Shown here: positions 53,801-60,957 of the stretch, in pieces
Layout: every line of letters starts with the position of its first letter
Position numbering within the stretch: position 1 is the first letter of the stretch
Assembly: GCA_964484205.1 (NCBI GenBank)
Contig: CAZAEZ010000013.1
Span: 1-64,000, forward strand
Source of the DNA: M3007 sp964484205
GTDB lineage: Bacteria > Bacteroidota > Bacteroidia > Chitinophagales > Saprospiraceae
DNA length: 64,000 bases
Direction of reading: 5' to 3'
The notes under the pieces: generated by a model
What the model was told of the DNA's origin: nothing
Database searches by the model: none
The model's input: only the letters and a program-made list of their open reading frames with translations
Made by a program: the position numbers and the translations under genes

Positions 53801-54214
53801 CAGGACTTCAGAAAACGTTTCCTCATAAGGTGAATAAGCGTTGCGGATCTCTTCCGGAATACCGGAACGTGAAAAATGCGCGATCACCGTAGCCAGGGCA
53901 TAGAGACAGCGAGCATCGTCTGCTGGCCCGGCTGAAAATTCAATCTTGTGTACAACGTTATTGGCAAAAATCCTTAGGTGGTGTGCCAGGTCTTTGATGC
54001 CGGCAGGGACGGAAAATTCAGTAGTAACAAATACAATACGGGCATAAAGGCCATCCAACTGTCGTTGTTCATCAGCGGTCAGTTGGCGGAATAGTTCTTC
54101 CAGGACTGCCCGGTATTTGGGAATACGTTCCTTTTCGGTAAGGCCTTCCTGCTTAAGCACATGCTCGATGCTCTCGTACAATTGAGTTGCTAGAGCGGGA
54201 TCGATGTATTGCAT
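50840..54214 (-). CDS. Cas4/Dna2-like nuclease-SF1B helicase
   Basis: A 1,124-residue protein, first gene of the large minus-strand operon. The central region (about 340-430) has a PD-(D/E)XK nuclease core in RecB/Cas4 style: GLQGRLDLLLED (acidic residue), IVEMKSG (E-x-K) and HEAQALAYSLLLE. A UPF1-like helicase follows: GPPGTGKTSTVL (about 723), AFTNQAVRVI, LIIDEASQLLEP, IGDDNQLPAVV, YRMHADIADF, VDTVERFQGSERNVIIVS and VMMTRAKEHLVI. This order, nuclease then SF1B helicase, is that of eukaryotic Dna2. It probably processes flaps or ends of invading DNA. A WYL regulator is divergent, with a 261-bp gap. Confidence 0.88.
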   Translation of the reverse strand: MQYIDPALATQLYESIEHVLKQEGLTEKERIPKYRAVLEELFRQLTADEQRQLDGLYARIVFVTTEFSVPAGIKDLAHHLRIFANNVVHKIEFSAGPADDARCLYALATVIAHFSRSGIPEEIRNAYSPYEETFSEVLRRPRQKVPTQQFRAIVREVFPPKPGFPKKNCAIACDTDELGTITIRFWDNRDEEGFGSDLSEVYTFLYPYANIYITEVQPNSNRPGEYRATDRTLLVLEPDYLLEAKELAECCQIKGDNPLLHLLNRFTKGEITDKMMLGNISGQILDDLSTEPKFNYRDSFETVMRSNSFGMLCMAHQDGLYRRDAIKSIYENGAQLEPNIRYALRAFEGKQRIIEPTFISAIYGLQGRLDLLLEDPQNPDRKDIVEMKSGSFHNTSLFPNHEAQALAYSLLLESTFPKRHGLSAILYAKATPAEKPLRAVRDDSYLRKQAILLLRNQIVANELRLAAGDTSIYAAIHPERIGPVPPFKEADAQAFHSALENASPLLKAWFLGYARFVFREMQTGKTGNPQNPDDPGGFSALWRASKGEKVESYNALTYLRLKKNSVTDDFHITLEINTDLFSTSVTNFRDGEVVILYPTPDPENPNPLGQQILKCTILSLSPKKVVVSLANKQLDKSHFKPETYWAIERDFRESSYRTMLHQIYRFLLASPASQVRILGLKKPEFDAIRANSNGTPEHQGPGPALNANQQELVARAMAARDYFLIQGPPGTGKTSTVLRELVRRMATERLNIMVIAFTNQAVRVICEKLTELGVPFIRLGRGEEAYCWQQLSGKLDLDKLYEHVANTNIFVSTQATFANSLDLLHFKKFHTLIIDEASQLLEPQLAGILPQFERFIMIGDDNQLPAVVLQDAETSRTTAPELTEIGLYNFRESLFTRLLQNAKRRDWHDCYGMLEYHYRMHADIADFPNQHYYGGLLKTGLPEQSAPLTWPDNDHPLHNLFTRRVAFVPTRRDIRPKVNEEEADLVVQLIAYVHQLYGDHFDPEKTVGVITPFRAQIATIRQKLPEAYQTVTIDTVERFQGSERNVIIVSFAVKSPLQLRAIQSINTEGVDRKLNVMMTRAKEHLVILGNEAVLGGSPIFIQLLDPIARMQPQTQLPSELKILL

Positions 54215-54475
54215 GGTTTCTGATTTGGGGCAAACAACATCTGGCTTGTCGCAGGGACAAGTATGTCAGGTTTTCCAGAAACGGCTAAAATTTGGAGGGT
54301 AGTTTTTCGGGTACTGCTGCTGTTGTATTGCCGGTTTTACTGTTTATGGTTTATTAACAAATCATGTTTTGCAATTCCTATGCCATTTTTATGGTAGTAA
54401 TTGTTAACATTGCAAAGGAGCGCATTTAAAATGCAGCCTATTTGCATTTCACAAAAAAATATTCGCTAAACCCAT
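54215..54475. promoter_or_regulatory. divergent regulatory region between the defence operon and the WYL regulator
   Basis: A 261-bp AT-rich gap. TTTGCAAT (54368-54375) and ATTGCAAA (54409-54416) form a perfect 8-bp inverted repeat with 33 bp between, bracketing two TATGCCAT/ATGGTAGT half-similar segments. This is a plausible operator for the WYL protein controlling both directions. No clean TAnnTTTG box was identified on either strand. Confidence 0.4.
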
Positions 54476-55471
54476 ATGCCGACCAACAAACACGCTTCTT
54501 TCCGTTACCGGGTTATCAACCAGTGCTTGGCCAATGGTGGCCGCCGAAAATGGACCCTTGAAGAACTGGTGCAGGAAGTTTCCAACTGCCTGAGAGAAGA
54601 ATTCGGGGCTGCCACAAGCATCAGTAAACGCAGTATTCAAGGTGATATCAACATAATGCGCAGCCCGCGACCTCGGGGTTTCTCTGCGCCTATCGTATGC
54701 CGACAAGGCCAATATTTCTACAATGACCCAAATTTCAACATTGAAAAAATACCCTTGGGCCGACAGGAACTGGATTTGCTGCGCGAAACTGTGGGTCTAT
54801 TGGCGCAGTTCCCAGGGATGCCTCAACTGCCGGCTCTGGAAACATTGCTCAATCGAATTGGAGGGAAAAGTTACTTGACTAATCTTTCCCCTGCCTTTAT
54901 CCAATTTGAAACTAATCCAGCGGTTCAAGGGCTGGAATGGCTTGGTACATTGTATCAGGCTATTGTCGACCAACAGGTTTTGTTGATTCACTACCACCCG
55001 TTCACTGGCCCACCATTGGATATTGTGTTGCACCCCTATCTCTTGAAAGAATGGCGCAATCGCTGGTACATATTTGGCCGCAATGCTGCAGATCAACTCT
55101 GGAACCTTGCGCTGGACCGTATCCAAGCGATTGCTATTGAACCGAACATCTCCTACATGCCAAATGATCTGTTTAATCCGGACACTTGGTTTGCCGATAT
55201 AGTAGGCGTGACTAAACCCGATGGGGCAAAGCCAGTCAATATACGTTTTATAACTACTTACCTCAATGCCAGATATTTGGAAACCCGGCCAATCCATCCT
55301 TCGCAACGCCTCGTTAGCCAAACTAACGACCGCTATGTATTTGCCTTGCGGCTCATCCTAAATCCGGAGTTGGTTAATGAATTGATACGATTTGGAGGTG
55401 ATTTGAAGGTGTTGGAGCCTGAATCCTTGCGCGCAATGTTGACGGCGCGGCTAGGGACCACTTACGGTTAA
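54476..55471 (+). CDS. WYL-domain transcriptional regulator
   Basis: A 331-residue protein. The N-terminal ~75 residues form a winged HTH (FRYRVINQCLANGGRRKWTLEELVQEV, then ISKRSIQGDINIMR). Residues 150-230 are the WYL domain: VLLIHYHPFTGPPLDIVLHPYLLKEWRNRWYIFGRN, with the strand order and the R-W-Y of the family. A C-terminal WCX-like extension follows. WYL regulators such as BrxR and CapW bind operators upstream of defence operons and are thought to sense a nucleic-acid or nucleotide ligand. Its divergent position beside the operon makes it the likely controller. Confidence 0.88.
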   Translation: MPTNKHASFRYRVINQCLANGGRRKWTLEELVQEVSNCLREEFGAATSISKRSIQGDINIMRSPRPRGFSAPIVCRQGQYFYNDPNFNIEKIPLGRQELDLLRETVGLLAQFPGMPQLPALETLLNRIGGKSYLTNLSPAFIQFETNPAVQGLEWLGTLYQAIVDQQVLLIHYHPFTGPPLDIVLHPYLLKEWRNRWYIFGRNAADQLWNLALDRIQAIAIEPNISYMPNDLFNPDTWFADIVGVTKPDGAKPVNIRFITTYLNARYLETRPIHPSQRLVSQTNDRYVFALRLILNPELVNELIRFGGDLKVLEPESLRAMLTARLGTTYG

Positions 55472-55657
55472 TTTTACTCCCTATTTGCATTGCGTTTTTT
55501 AACGTACCAACACCTCATTTGAAAAAAGCCACCAAATCAGTATGCAAGTGCTGTGATTTTTACTAGCCCTTATGAGCTTTTCGCCTCACCCACCTGTGCC
55601 AAACCACCCCAGCCCCAACCAACACAAGCAACAAAATGCGATAAAAAAACACCGGTC

Positions 55658-56245
55658 TCATAAGCCATTCGATTTTTCAGAATTCAATGGAAACCGCTCA
55701 AAATAATCCCCCAGCGTAAGCACGAAAAACAAAGCCCGCTCATTCCGCCAGGTAACCCCCAACGCAGAAAGCAAAGCCTGCTCTGGCGAAGCAGCCGGAT
55801 ACCGCTCCCGGATTTTAGAAAGATAGTCCAGCATCTTGTCGTAGCCGGCGGCGCTGAGCCAGCCTGGGCGGTGGTCAGTTTGCAGGCGCAGGATGGTATC
55901 ACGTTCGGCGGCCAGGCGACGGAGTTCGGCTTGCAATTCCTGTTTTTGTAGTTTGAGCGTGCGGATAAGGGTGTCGGATTCGGAAGAGGGGGCCGCATTT
56001 GCTTCGTTATTCGACGCATTTGAAGATACGGAAGCACGCAAAGCCTGGTTTTCCGCTTCGAGCTGATATACCCGCATTTTGAGCGCGTAAACGTCAACGT
56101 GTACGTTATCCCGCCGCATTAGCAGGGTTTCGATATAGGCAGAAAGCGTTTGGCGGTGCTGCCGGGCTTCAACTTCCAGTTGCTCGCGGAGTTCGGCGGA
56201 GAGGCGGCAGGCGACGGTAGTTTTGGGTGTGTATTCCGTGTACAT
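55658..56245 (-). CDS. ribbon-helix-helix protein with coiled coil (mobilisation/partition-like)
   Basis: A 195-residue protein from the ATG at 56245. Residues 5-50 (PKTTVACRLSAELREQLEVEARQHRQTLSAYIETLL) match the ribbon-helix-helix DNA-binding fold found in MobC-like and plasmid control proteins. A coiled coil of about 70 residues follows (LKMRVYQLEAENQALR, LKLQKQELQAELRRLAAERD), then a helical C terminus. A start 25 codons upstream would add a basic, low-complexity leader across TTTACG direct repeats that look like an autoregulatory operator, so I prefer the shorter form. It lies beside the iteron array and primase gene, so a role in element maintenance or transfer is likely. Confidence 0.65.
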   Translation of the reverse strand: MYTEYTPKTTVACRLSAELREQLEVEARQHRQTLSAYIETLLMRRDNVHVDVYALKMRVYQLEAENQALRASVSSNASNNEANAAPSSESDTLIRTLKLQKQELQAELRRLAAERDTILRLQTDHRPGWLSAAGYDKMLDYLSKIRERYPAASPEQALLSALGVTWRNERALFFVLTLGDYFERFPLNSEKSNGL

Positions 56246-56341
56246 TTTCGGATTTGCGTAGGGTTTACGTGAACGTTTACGCTTACACAAAGCTATTCCC
56301 GCATTTGTGGGTATGGTCAAATTTTCCGCAATAGGGCTGGT

Positions 56342-56800
56342 TTAGTCGTATTGTTCCCGGATTTGACGGGCGATTTCCGGCGGAAATGCGTGGAGTGTTT
56401 TGAAAACCGCCGCATTTATCCCGAACCGGTGCGGGTATTGCCGGATGCTTTCCCGCAGCGAGCGGTAGGAGCCACGGGCGGTGTCAATAATTTGGCGTTT
56501 GCTGAGTACCGGCGTTTTCCTGTCCGGAAATCCGAGGCGCAGCAAAATAGCCAAAGCCAAATGCGGCGGCAATTTGCGGCGGCTGGCATATTGCTCCGGG
56601 GTCAGCAAATCCGGACAAAACAAGGCGACCCATTTGGCAAAAGTTTTCGGATCGACGCCGTAGGTGTGAATTAGCAGGTTTTTCTGCAAGGGCGTACGAA
56701 GGTCTATGCGTACGCCTCGGTGCCGGCACAGAATTGTTAGAGCAAGCAATATGATCGTGGCCTCCAGCCAACTAAGCGGTTTTTCCGGGTGGTTCTTCAT
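56342..56800 (-). CDS. uncharacterised small protein of the mobile element
   Basis: A 152-residue protein, family unknown to me. It begins with one hydrophobic helix (LEATIILLALTIL) and continues as a basic helical protein (TFAKWVALFCPDLLTPEQY, LSKRQIIDTARGSYRSLRESI). There is no catalytic motif. The initiator ATG lies 66 bp from the iteron-like array on the same strand, and the ribbon-helix-helix gene follows with a 96-bp gap. An origin-associated or regulatory role is possible but unsupported by motif. Confidence 0.55.
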   Translation of the reverse strand: MKNHPEKPLSWLEATIILLALTILCRHRGVRIDLRTPLQKNLLIHTYGVDPKTFAKWVALFCPDLLTPEQYASRRKLPPHLALAILLRLGFPDRKTPVLSKRQIIDTARGSYRSLRESIRQYPHRFGINAAVFKTLHAFPPEIARQIREQYD

Positions 56801-56865
56801 AGGTTCCTTGTTTTTGCTGGTTCGGTTTCCATTCCCAAACGACCAGGTTAAAAATTGCGACTTGA

Positions 56866-57058
56866 CCTGGACTTTTGGATTGAATGCCGTTTTAAAATTG
56901 ATTTTCAGCGTCTTATAAGTCCAGTTCCGTTTGGACTATTCCGGACTTGCGAGCGGCCGGTTTTGGACTGCTGGACTCCTGGACTTTCCCGGACTGCATT
57001 TGGACTTTGCATTGCCTTGTTTTTCAGAAACTTGTATCGAAAAGTCCAAAAGTCCAGG
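56866..57058. repeat. iteron-like hexamer array flanked by a 14-bp inverted repeat
   Basis: In the 354-bp gap between the primase stop and the 152-residue gene, the hexamer TGGACT (or CGGACT) occurs at 56868, 56932, 56942, 56964, 56972, 56980, 56990 and 57001. Its complement AGTCCA occurs at 56918, 57043 and 57051. The central copies are 8-11 bp apart, close to one helical turn. CCTGGACTTTTGGA (56866-56879) and TCCAAAAGTCCAGG (57045-57058) are a perfect 14-bp inverted repeat at the two ends. This is the kind of arrangement seen in replication origins and transfer origins. No other gene is visible in the gap. Confidence 0.65.
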
Positions 57059-57154
57059 CGCTTCATACTTTTTAAGACAGGGGTGGTTTAAATAGATAAA
57101 AAAAGGATAAATAATATAGTGTGTCCCAGGCCGGTTTGCAGTCAATCGGGACAA

Positions 57155-60100
57155 TCAGGATTCTTTCTGTACGGGTGTTCCGGTAAAGACCTTGTCGGCA
57201 AGCGCAGCCTGGGCATTGAGATCCTCGTCGCTCAGGCATATAAACTCGAAGCCGTTGGACTTGATGCGGCCGTCGCTGCCGGCGGGAATGTTAAAACCCA
57301 ATCCGGCATACTTGGAAAACTGCTCGCATTTCTCCTTGATGCGCCGCACATCCATGAATTTGCGATCGTTCGGAAATTGCGCCAGGTAGTCATCCAAAAT
57401 GCGCTCCTTGACGATAACCCGGTTGAGCATATAGCCGGGGGTGAAATACAGATCGGCAAATTCCAGAAAGTCCTCCCCGATTTGTTGACGCAGTTTGCGG
57501 CGCTGGAGGTCGCCACTTTCGATGCCATAGCGACCCAGGTCCGGAAACTGCATAAACACCTGAATGGCGGTGGCCATGAGGTTGTAGTACAGGTTCCACT
57601 GGGCTTTGTCCCAATCTTCGAACAGGCTGTGGCCGAAGTAGTGACGCGGGTTGCGGTATTCGTTGAAGAAGTTGCTGAATCCGACCAGGTACTGGCGCCG
57701 ACGGAAACTGGTGTCGTCGCCGCGAATGGTGTGGTTGGTCGTGATGGTGAATACCGGTGAGGGAATGGTGATTGGGGCTCCTTGAAATGGTTTCACGCGG
57801 ATAAACTCCGTAATCTGGGAAAAGAGCAACTCGAAATCGAAATTAACGCGTACGTCGTCAAAAACGATTTCTCGCGTACGCTCGTCGACGCCGTGGTACA
57901 GGAAGCGATCGTTCTTGAGGTCAGCAGTTTTGCCGTCTACCAGAAACAAGGGCTGGCAATGCCGGGTGGCCTGTGCGAAAATGCTTTTCCCCGACCCGCC
58001 CTGGGAGCGTCCTACCTGACTTTCCAGTCCGTCCATACATACGATGGCGCGCATATTGGCCCGGTCGCGGTAGTCCCGCATTTTGTAGCCCCAGGCGATT
58101 AGTTTACTGACCAGGTGCATTTTCCATATACGCAAATCCTCTGCTGTGAGCGCTTTTTCCCTTTCCGAATCCGTCAGGTGTTTGGGCACCCACTCCATGC
58201 CGTCGCGGCCGCGCTGGAGTTCCCACAACTTTTCCCAGCAAAACTGGGACGTGGCCGACAAATACTCGTACAACTCGCATTTGCTTGCGTGTTTGCTTTC
58301 TTTGACCATCCAGCCTTTTTCGTCTTTTTTGACCTGTACCATCGGCTCGCCCAGGTATTCGGCGTCGAAAGGAATTACCTGATTTTGCCAGGCGGAACCC
58401 GGCAGTTCCGTCAAAGGGCGTTGTTCAATGCCATCGGGAGTAATGCGCCAAAAACAATTCCGGAAGATCATGATCTGTTCGTCTGGTTTGGGTTCGATCC
58501 AGTCCGGATGATGGAGGTACAAGTAACTGAGGTTGTTTGGCCCCAGGTATTGGGTATTTCCCCGCAATATCATTTTTACGATCTCCCGGTCTTTAAGCGT
58601 ATCGCAAAAGTCGGCCACAAAACGCTGGATCCAGGTGTGGCTAACCTCCTCGATGAATTTCCCATCCTTTCGAACGGTGCGGTATTGGCCACCGGTGAAC
58701 TCGTAAAGTCCGATACCCCGGTTGAACAGAAATGCGCGGATTTTATCGTAGTCGAATCGGTAGTCCGTTATCCGGCGGCCGGAGTTGGTGGTGTAGGAGC
58801 AATCTTCCCAGAATTGTTCTTCTGGTAGAATCTGCTGGGCCAGTTTAAAACGCTCCAAATCGTCCTCTACAACGGCTTCCTGATCGTAGAAATAGAGCAG
58901 CTTGCCAATCCGGAATTCACCAAGTTCGCGGAGCGCTGCGGCGTGCCGGCGAATAAATTCGTGCGGCGACTCCAGCCCCCAGATTTGTTTGACCTGGTAC
59001 TCGGACATCCGCAAGGGGTGAATTTTATAGACAATAACATAAGTCCCCTCCCCTCTCGCGCTGATGATCGCCTCCTGCATATCCTGTGCGAGTGCGCCAG
59101 GCGCCCCGATTTGTTCCAAATTCGTGCTTTCCAGATGGCCGAGTAAGTCGTCCATACCCTTGAACTTGGCATTTGTGCCGGCACATAGGAAAATTCCAAG
59201 GTCGATGCCGCTGTTCCGGAATCCGTAGAAGTAGTCGCGGAATTTGAGCACGGCTTTGTAGAAGGTGTAGGGTCGTGTGTCAGCAGCCTTGCCGGGTTTG
59301 GTGGAAATGTCCTGCCAGTCGCTGTCCAGGACGAAGACCACATTTTTGACATGGCATTTGGTGATCAACATTTCGAAATCGCGTGGCATGCCGCCTTCCA
59401 GCGCCAGGTTGTGGATGCCCATGATGCTGACAGCGGGCAGGCCGTGCAGACACATTTTATCGCTTTTCTTTTCCCCTTCGGTGATGTACAGCGTATCGAT
59501 GGGTCGGCCCTTTTTCCAGGCTTCCAGGATAAACTGCGGGAGCCAAAGGTGCGAGCCGGAATTCTTTGGACTGCGGTATTTGATCGGATTTCCATCCTTG
59601 TCCGTGTGTAAATCGGGGTGCTGGTAGCGGACGCGGAGCAGGGGAATCGGGCGCGCGCCCTTTTCCGGCCGGAACAGAATGGGTTGTTCATCCAGTCCGA
59701 GGTAGTGCAGCACCAGGTCGTCGCCTGTGGCGAGGTATTTTCCATCGGCACTAATCGTGCCGGTCGTGTACCGGTCCGATTCAAGCCATTTACCTTCGGC
59801 AACCTTTAGCATGTACTTCTGCGCCTCATCTGGAATGCCGGAATGTTTTAGCTGCAGGTCGCGGAACGATACCGATGTGCCATTGCGCTGAAACTGGTTG
59901 TTGAAGGCTTTTTCGCCCGGTTCCGGGATTTCAATGCGAAACATGTCGGCCAGCCTCAAATAAGCTTCCCGCCATTCCATCTGGTACGCCCGCTGCAGGA
60001 GCGCTGCCCCGCCTTTACCACGAACCACATCGCAGTGAAAACATTTGAAAATGCCCTTTTTTGAGCCGCCGGATACGATTTCCAGGCCATTGCGGGCGCC

Positions 60101-60247
60101 GCAACCGGGGCAATCGCCGACCATCGAATTGCCACGGTGTTTGAACTGGGTCATGCCCAGTCGCTGGGCGACATCGGCCGTGTCGGCTGCGGCTTCATCA
60201 ATGCGGTTGCGGGTATCCCGGTCGAGGTATAAGATTTCCTGAATCAT
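57155..60247 (-). CDS. mobile-element primase-helicase (CHC2 zinc finger, TOPRIM, SF3-like ATPase)
   Basis: A 1,030-residue protein. Residues 35-85 form a CHC2-type zinc finger (CPGCGARNGLEIV, then FKCFHCDVVRGKGG). A TOPRIM-like segment follows near 265-330 (LYITEGEKKSDKMCLHGLPAVSIMG and NVVFVLDSDWQD). The C-terminal part has an ATPase P-loop (GGSGKSIFAQATRH, about 748-762), EIVFDDVRVNF as the acidic motif, and ITTNHTIRGDDTSFRRRQYLVGF as the sensor/arginine region, as in phage and satellite SF3 primase-helicases. It probably starts element replication at a nearby origin; the iteron-like array lies just past its stop. Its ATG overlaps the stop of a 13-codon frame (ATGA), perhaps a coupled leader. 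Confidence 0.87.
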   Translation of the reverse strand: MIQEILYLDRDTRNRIDEAAADTADVAQRLGMTQFKHRGNSMVGDCPGCGARNGLEIVSGGSKKGIFKCFHCDVVRGKGGAALLQRAYQMEWREAYLRLADMFRIEIPEPGEKAFNNQFQRNGTSVSFRDLQLKHSGIPDEAQKYMLKVAEGKWLESDRYTTGTISADGKYLATGDDLVLHYLGLDEQPILFRPEKGARPIPLLRVRYQHPDLHTDKDGNPIKYRSPKNSGSHLWLPQFILEAWKKGRPIDTLYITEGEKKSDKMCLHGLPAVSIMGIHNLALEGGMPRDFEMLITKCHVKNVVFVLDSDWQDISTKPGKAADTRPYTFYKAVLKFRDYFYGFRNSGIDLGIFLCAGTNAKFKGMDDLLGHLESTNLEQIGAPGALAQDMQEAIISARGEGTYVIVYKIHPLRMSEYQVKQIWGLESPHEFIRRHAAALRELGEFRIGKLLYFYDQEAVVEDDLERFKLAQQILPEEQFWEDCSYTTNSGRRITDYRFDYDKIRAFLFNRGIGLYEFTGGQYRTVRKDGKFIEEVSHTWIQRFVADFCDTLKDREIVKMILRGNTQYLGPNNLSYLYLHHPDWIEPKPDEQIMIFRNCFWRITPDGIEQRPLTELPGSAWQNQVIPFDAEYLGEPMVQVKKDEKGWMVKESKHASKCELYEYLSATSQFCWEKLWELQRGRDGMEWVPKHLTDSEREKALTAEDLRIWKMHLVSKLIAWGYKMRDYRDRANMRAIVCMDGLESQVGRSQGGSGKSIFAQATRHCQPLFLVDGKTADLKNDRFLYHGVDERTREIVFDDVRVNFDFELLFSQITEFIRVKPFQGAPITIPSPVFTITTNHTIRGDDTSFRRRQYLVGFSNFFNEYRNPRHYFGHSLFEDWDKAQWNLYYNLMATAIQVFMQFPDLGRYGIESGDLQRRKLRQQIGEDFLEFADLYFTPGYMLNRVIVKERILDDYLAQFPNDRKFMDVRRIKEKCEQFSKYAGLGFNIPAGSDGRIKSNGFEFICLSDEDLNAQAALADKVFTGTPVQKES

Positions 60248-60395
60248 GAATGGACTGGTGTTTTTTTAGGTTTTTCAGTTGACATTTCTCTCCCACCCCT
60301 TTCCGTGTGGAAAGCGGCGGGAGAGTCCTGCATGTTTATAGTAATTGTTTGTCCGGTGATCAGTGGACAGCTCGAACTGCGGAGCGTAAATAGGA

Positions 60396-60539
60396 TTATT
60401 CCTGCGGTTCTCGTTTCCAGGCTATGCCCCCGTTTACGACTGCAAAGAAGTATAGCATGGCCGGCCCAATTGTTCCAACCCAAAGGATTGTGCCGATGAT
60501 AAAGCAAAGGATCAGGAGCAGGTGTTGCTTTGTTGTCAT
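60396..60539 (-). CDS. 47-residue membrane peptide
   Basis: A short gene with start overlapping the previous stop as ATGA. The product begins MTTKQHLLLILCFIIGTILW and is nearly all hydrophobic: two probable membrane segments (LLLILCFIIGTILWVGTIG and AMLYFFAVVNGGI) with a charged tail WKREPQE. The upstream neighbour (60536-60850) ends at the shared ATGA, so both are translated together. Holin-like, small-toxin or membrane-anchor roles are possible, and the sequence does not decide among them. Confidence 0.55.
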   Translation of the reverse strand: MTTKQHLLLILCFIIGTILWVGTIGPAMLYFFAVVNGGIAWKREPQE

Positions 60540-60850
60540 GGCGTCACCGCCTCCTCCGGTTCGTGTATGGTTTCAAGGTTTTCAATTGCTACCCTATCTG
60601 CTTTTCCGTATAGGCCAAGTGCCCATTGCCAGATGTTTAAGCCGGTCGCTACGGCTTCACTCACCTCCTCCTTGTCGGCCCGGTTCCGGTAGATGTTGAA
60701 GCGGCTTCGCACCTGGGCTTCGGAGAGCGTGGTGAAGTTTTGCATACGCGGCCCTTTGTACATCAAGCCGATCACTTTGCCGTTGTGGTCGTGGATTTGT
60801 TTAAACAACTCTCTTGTTTGTTTAAACAGCACTTCGCCCTGATCGGTCAA
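60536..60850 (-). CDS. uncharacterised helical protein of the replication module
   Basis: A 104-residue product from a TTG start at 60850. It is helical and charged (LFKQTRELFKQIHDHNGKVIGLM, EAQVRSRFNIYRNRADKEEVSEA) with no recognised domain. The frame stays open upstream without ATG, GTG or TTG back to the stop of the preceding membrane gene, where a CTG overlaps its TGA (CCCTGACC). Starting there would add about 36 residues of plausible polar linker. The TTG has GGAG 6 bp before it, which favours the shorter form. It is coupled to the 47-residue membrane peptide by ATGA. Confidence 0.55.
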   Translation of the reverse strand: MTDQGEVLFKQTRELFKQIHDHNGKVIGLMYKGPRMQNFTTLSEAQVRSRFNIYRNRADKEEVSEAVATGLNIWQWALGLYGKADRVAIENLETIHEPEEAVTP

Positions 60851-60957
60851 TGTGGCTCCATCCGGTAGTGCTTTGAGGTCTACAGCCGGGATTTCCGGCT
60901 TTTGGTTTGTATGGGTGTTTATGTCCCCACCAGCATTGTTTTCGTTTGCCAGTGGGG

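Noticed and set aside
60244..60507. 87-codon frame upstream of the primase
   Set aside because: Most of it overlaps the 47-residue membrane gene in another frame. Only its last 13 codons (MSTEKPKKTPVHS), ending in an ATGA overlap with the primase, might be a leader peptide, which is too short to call.
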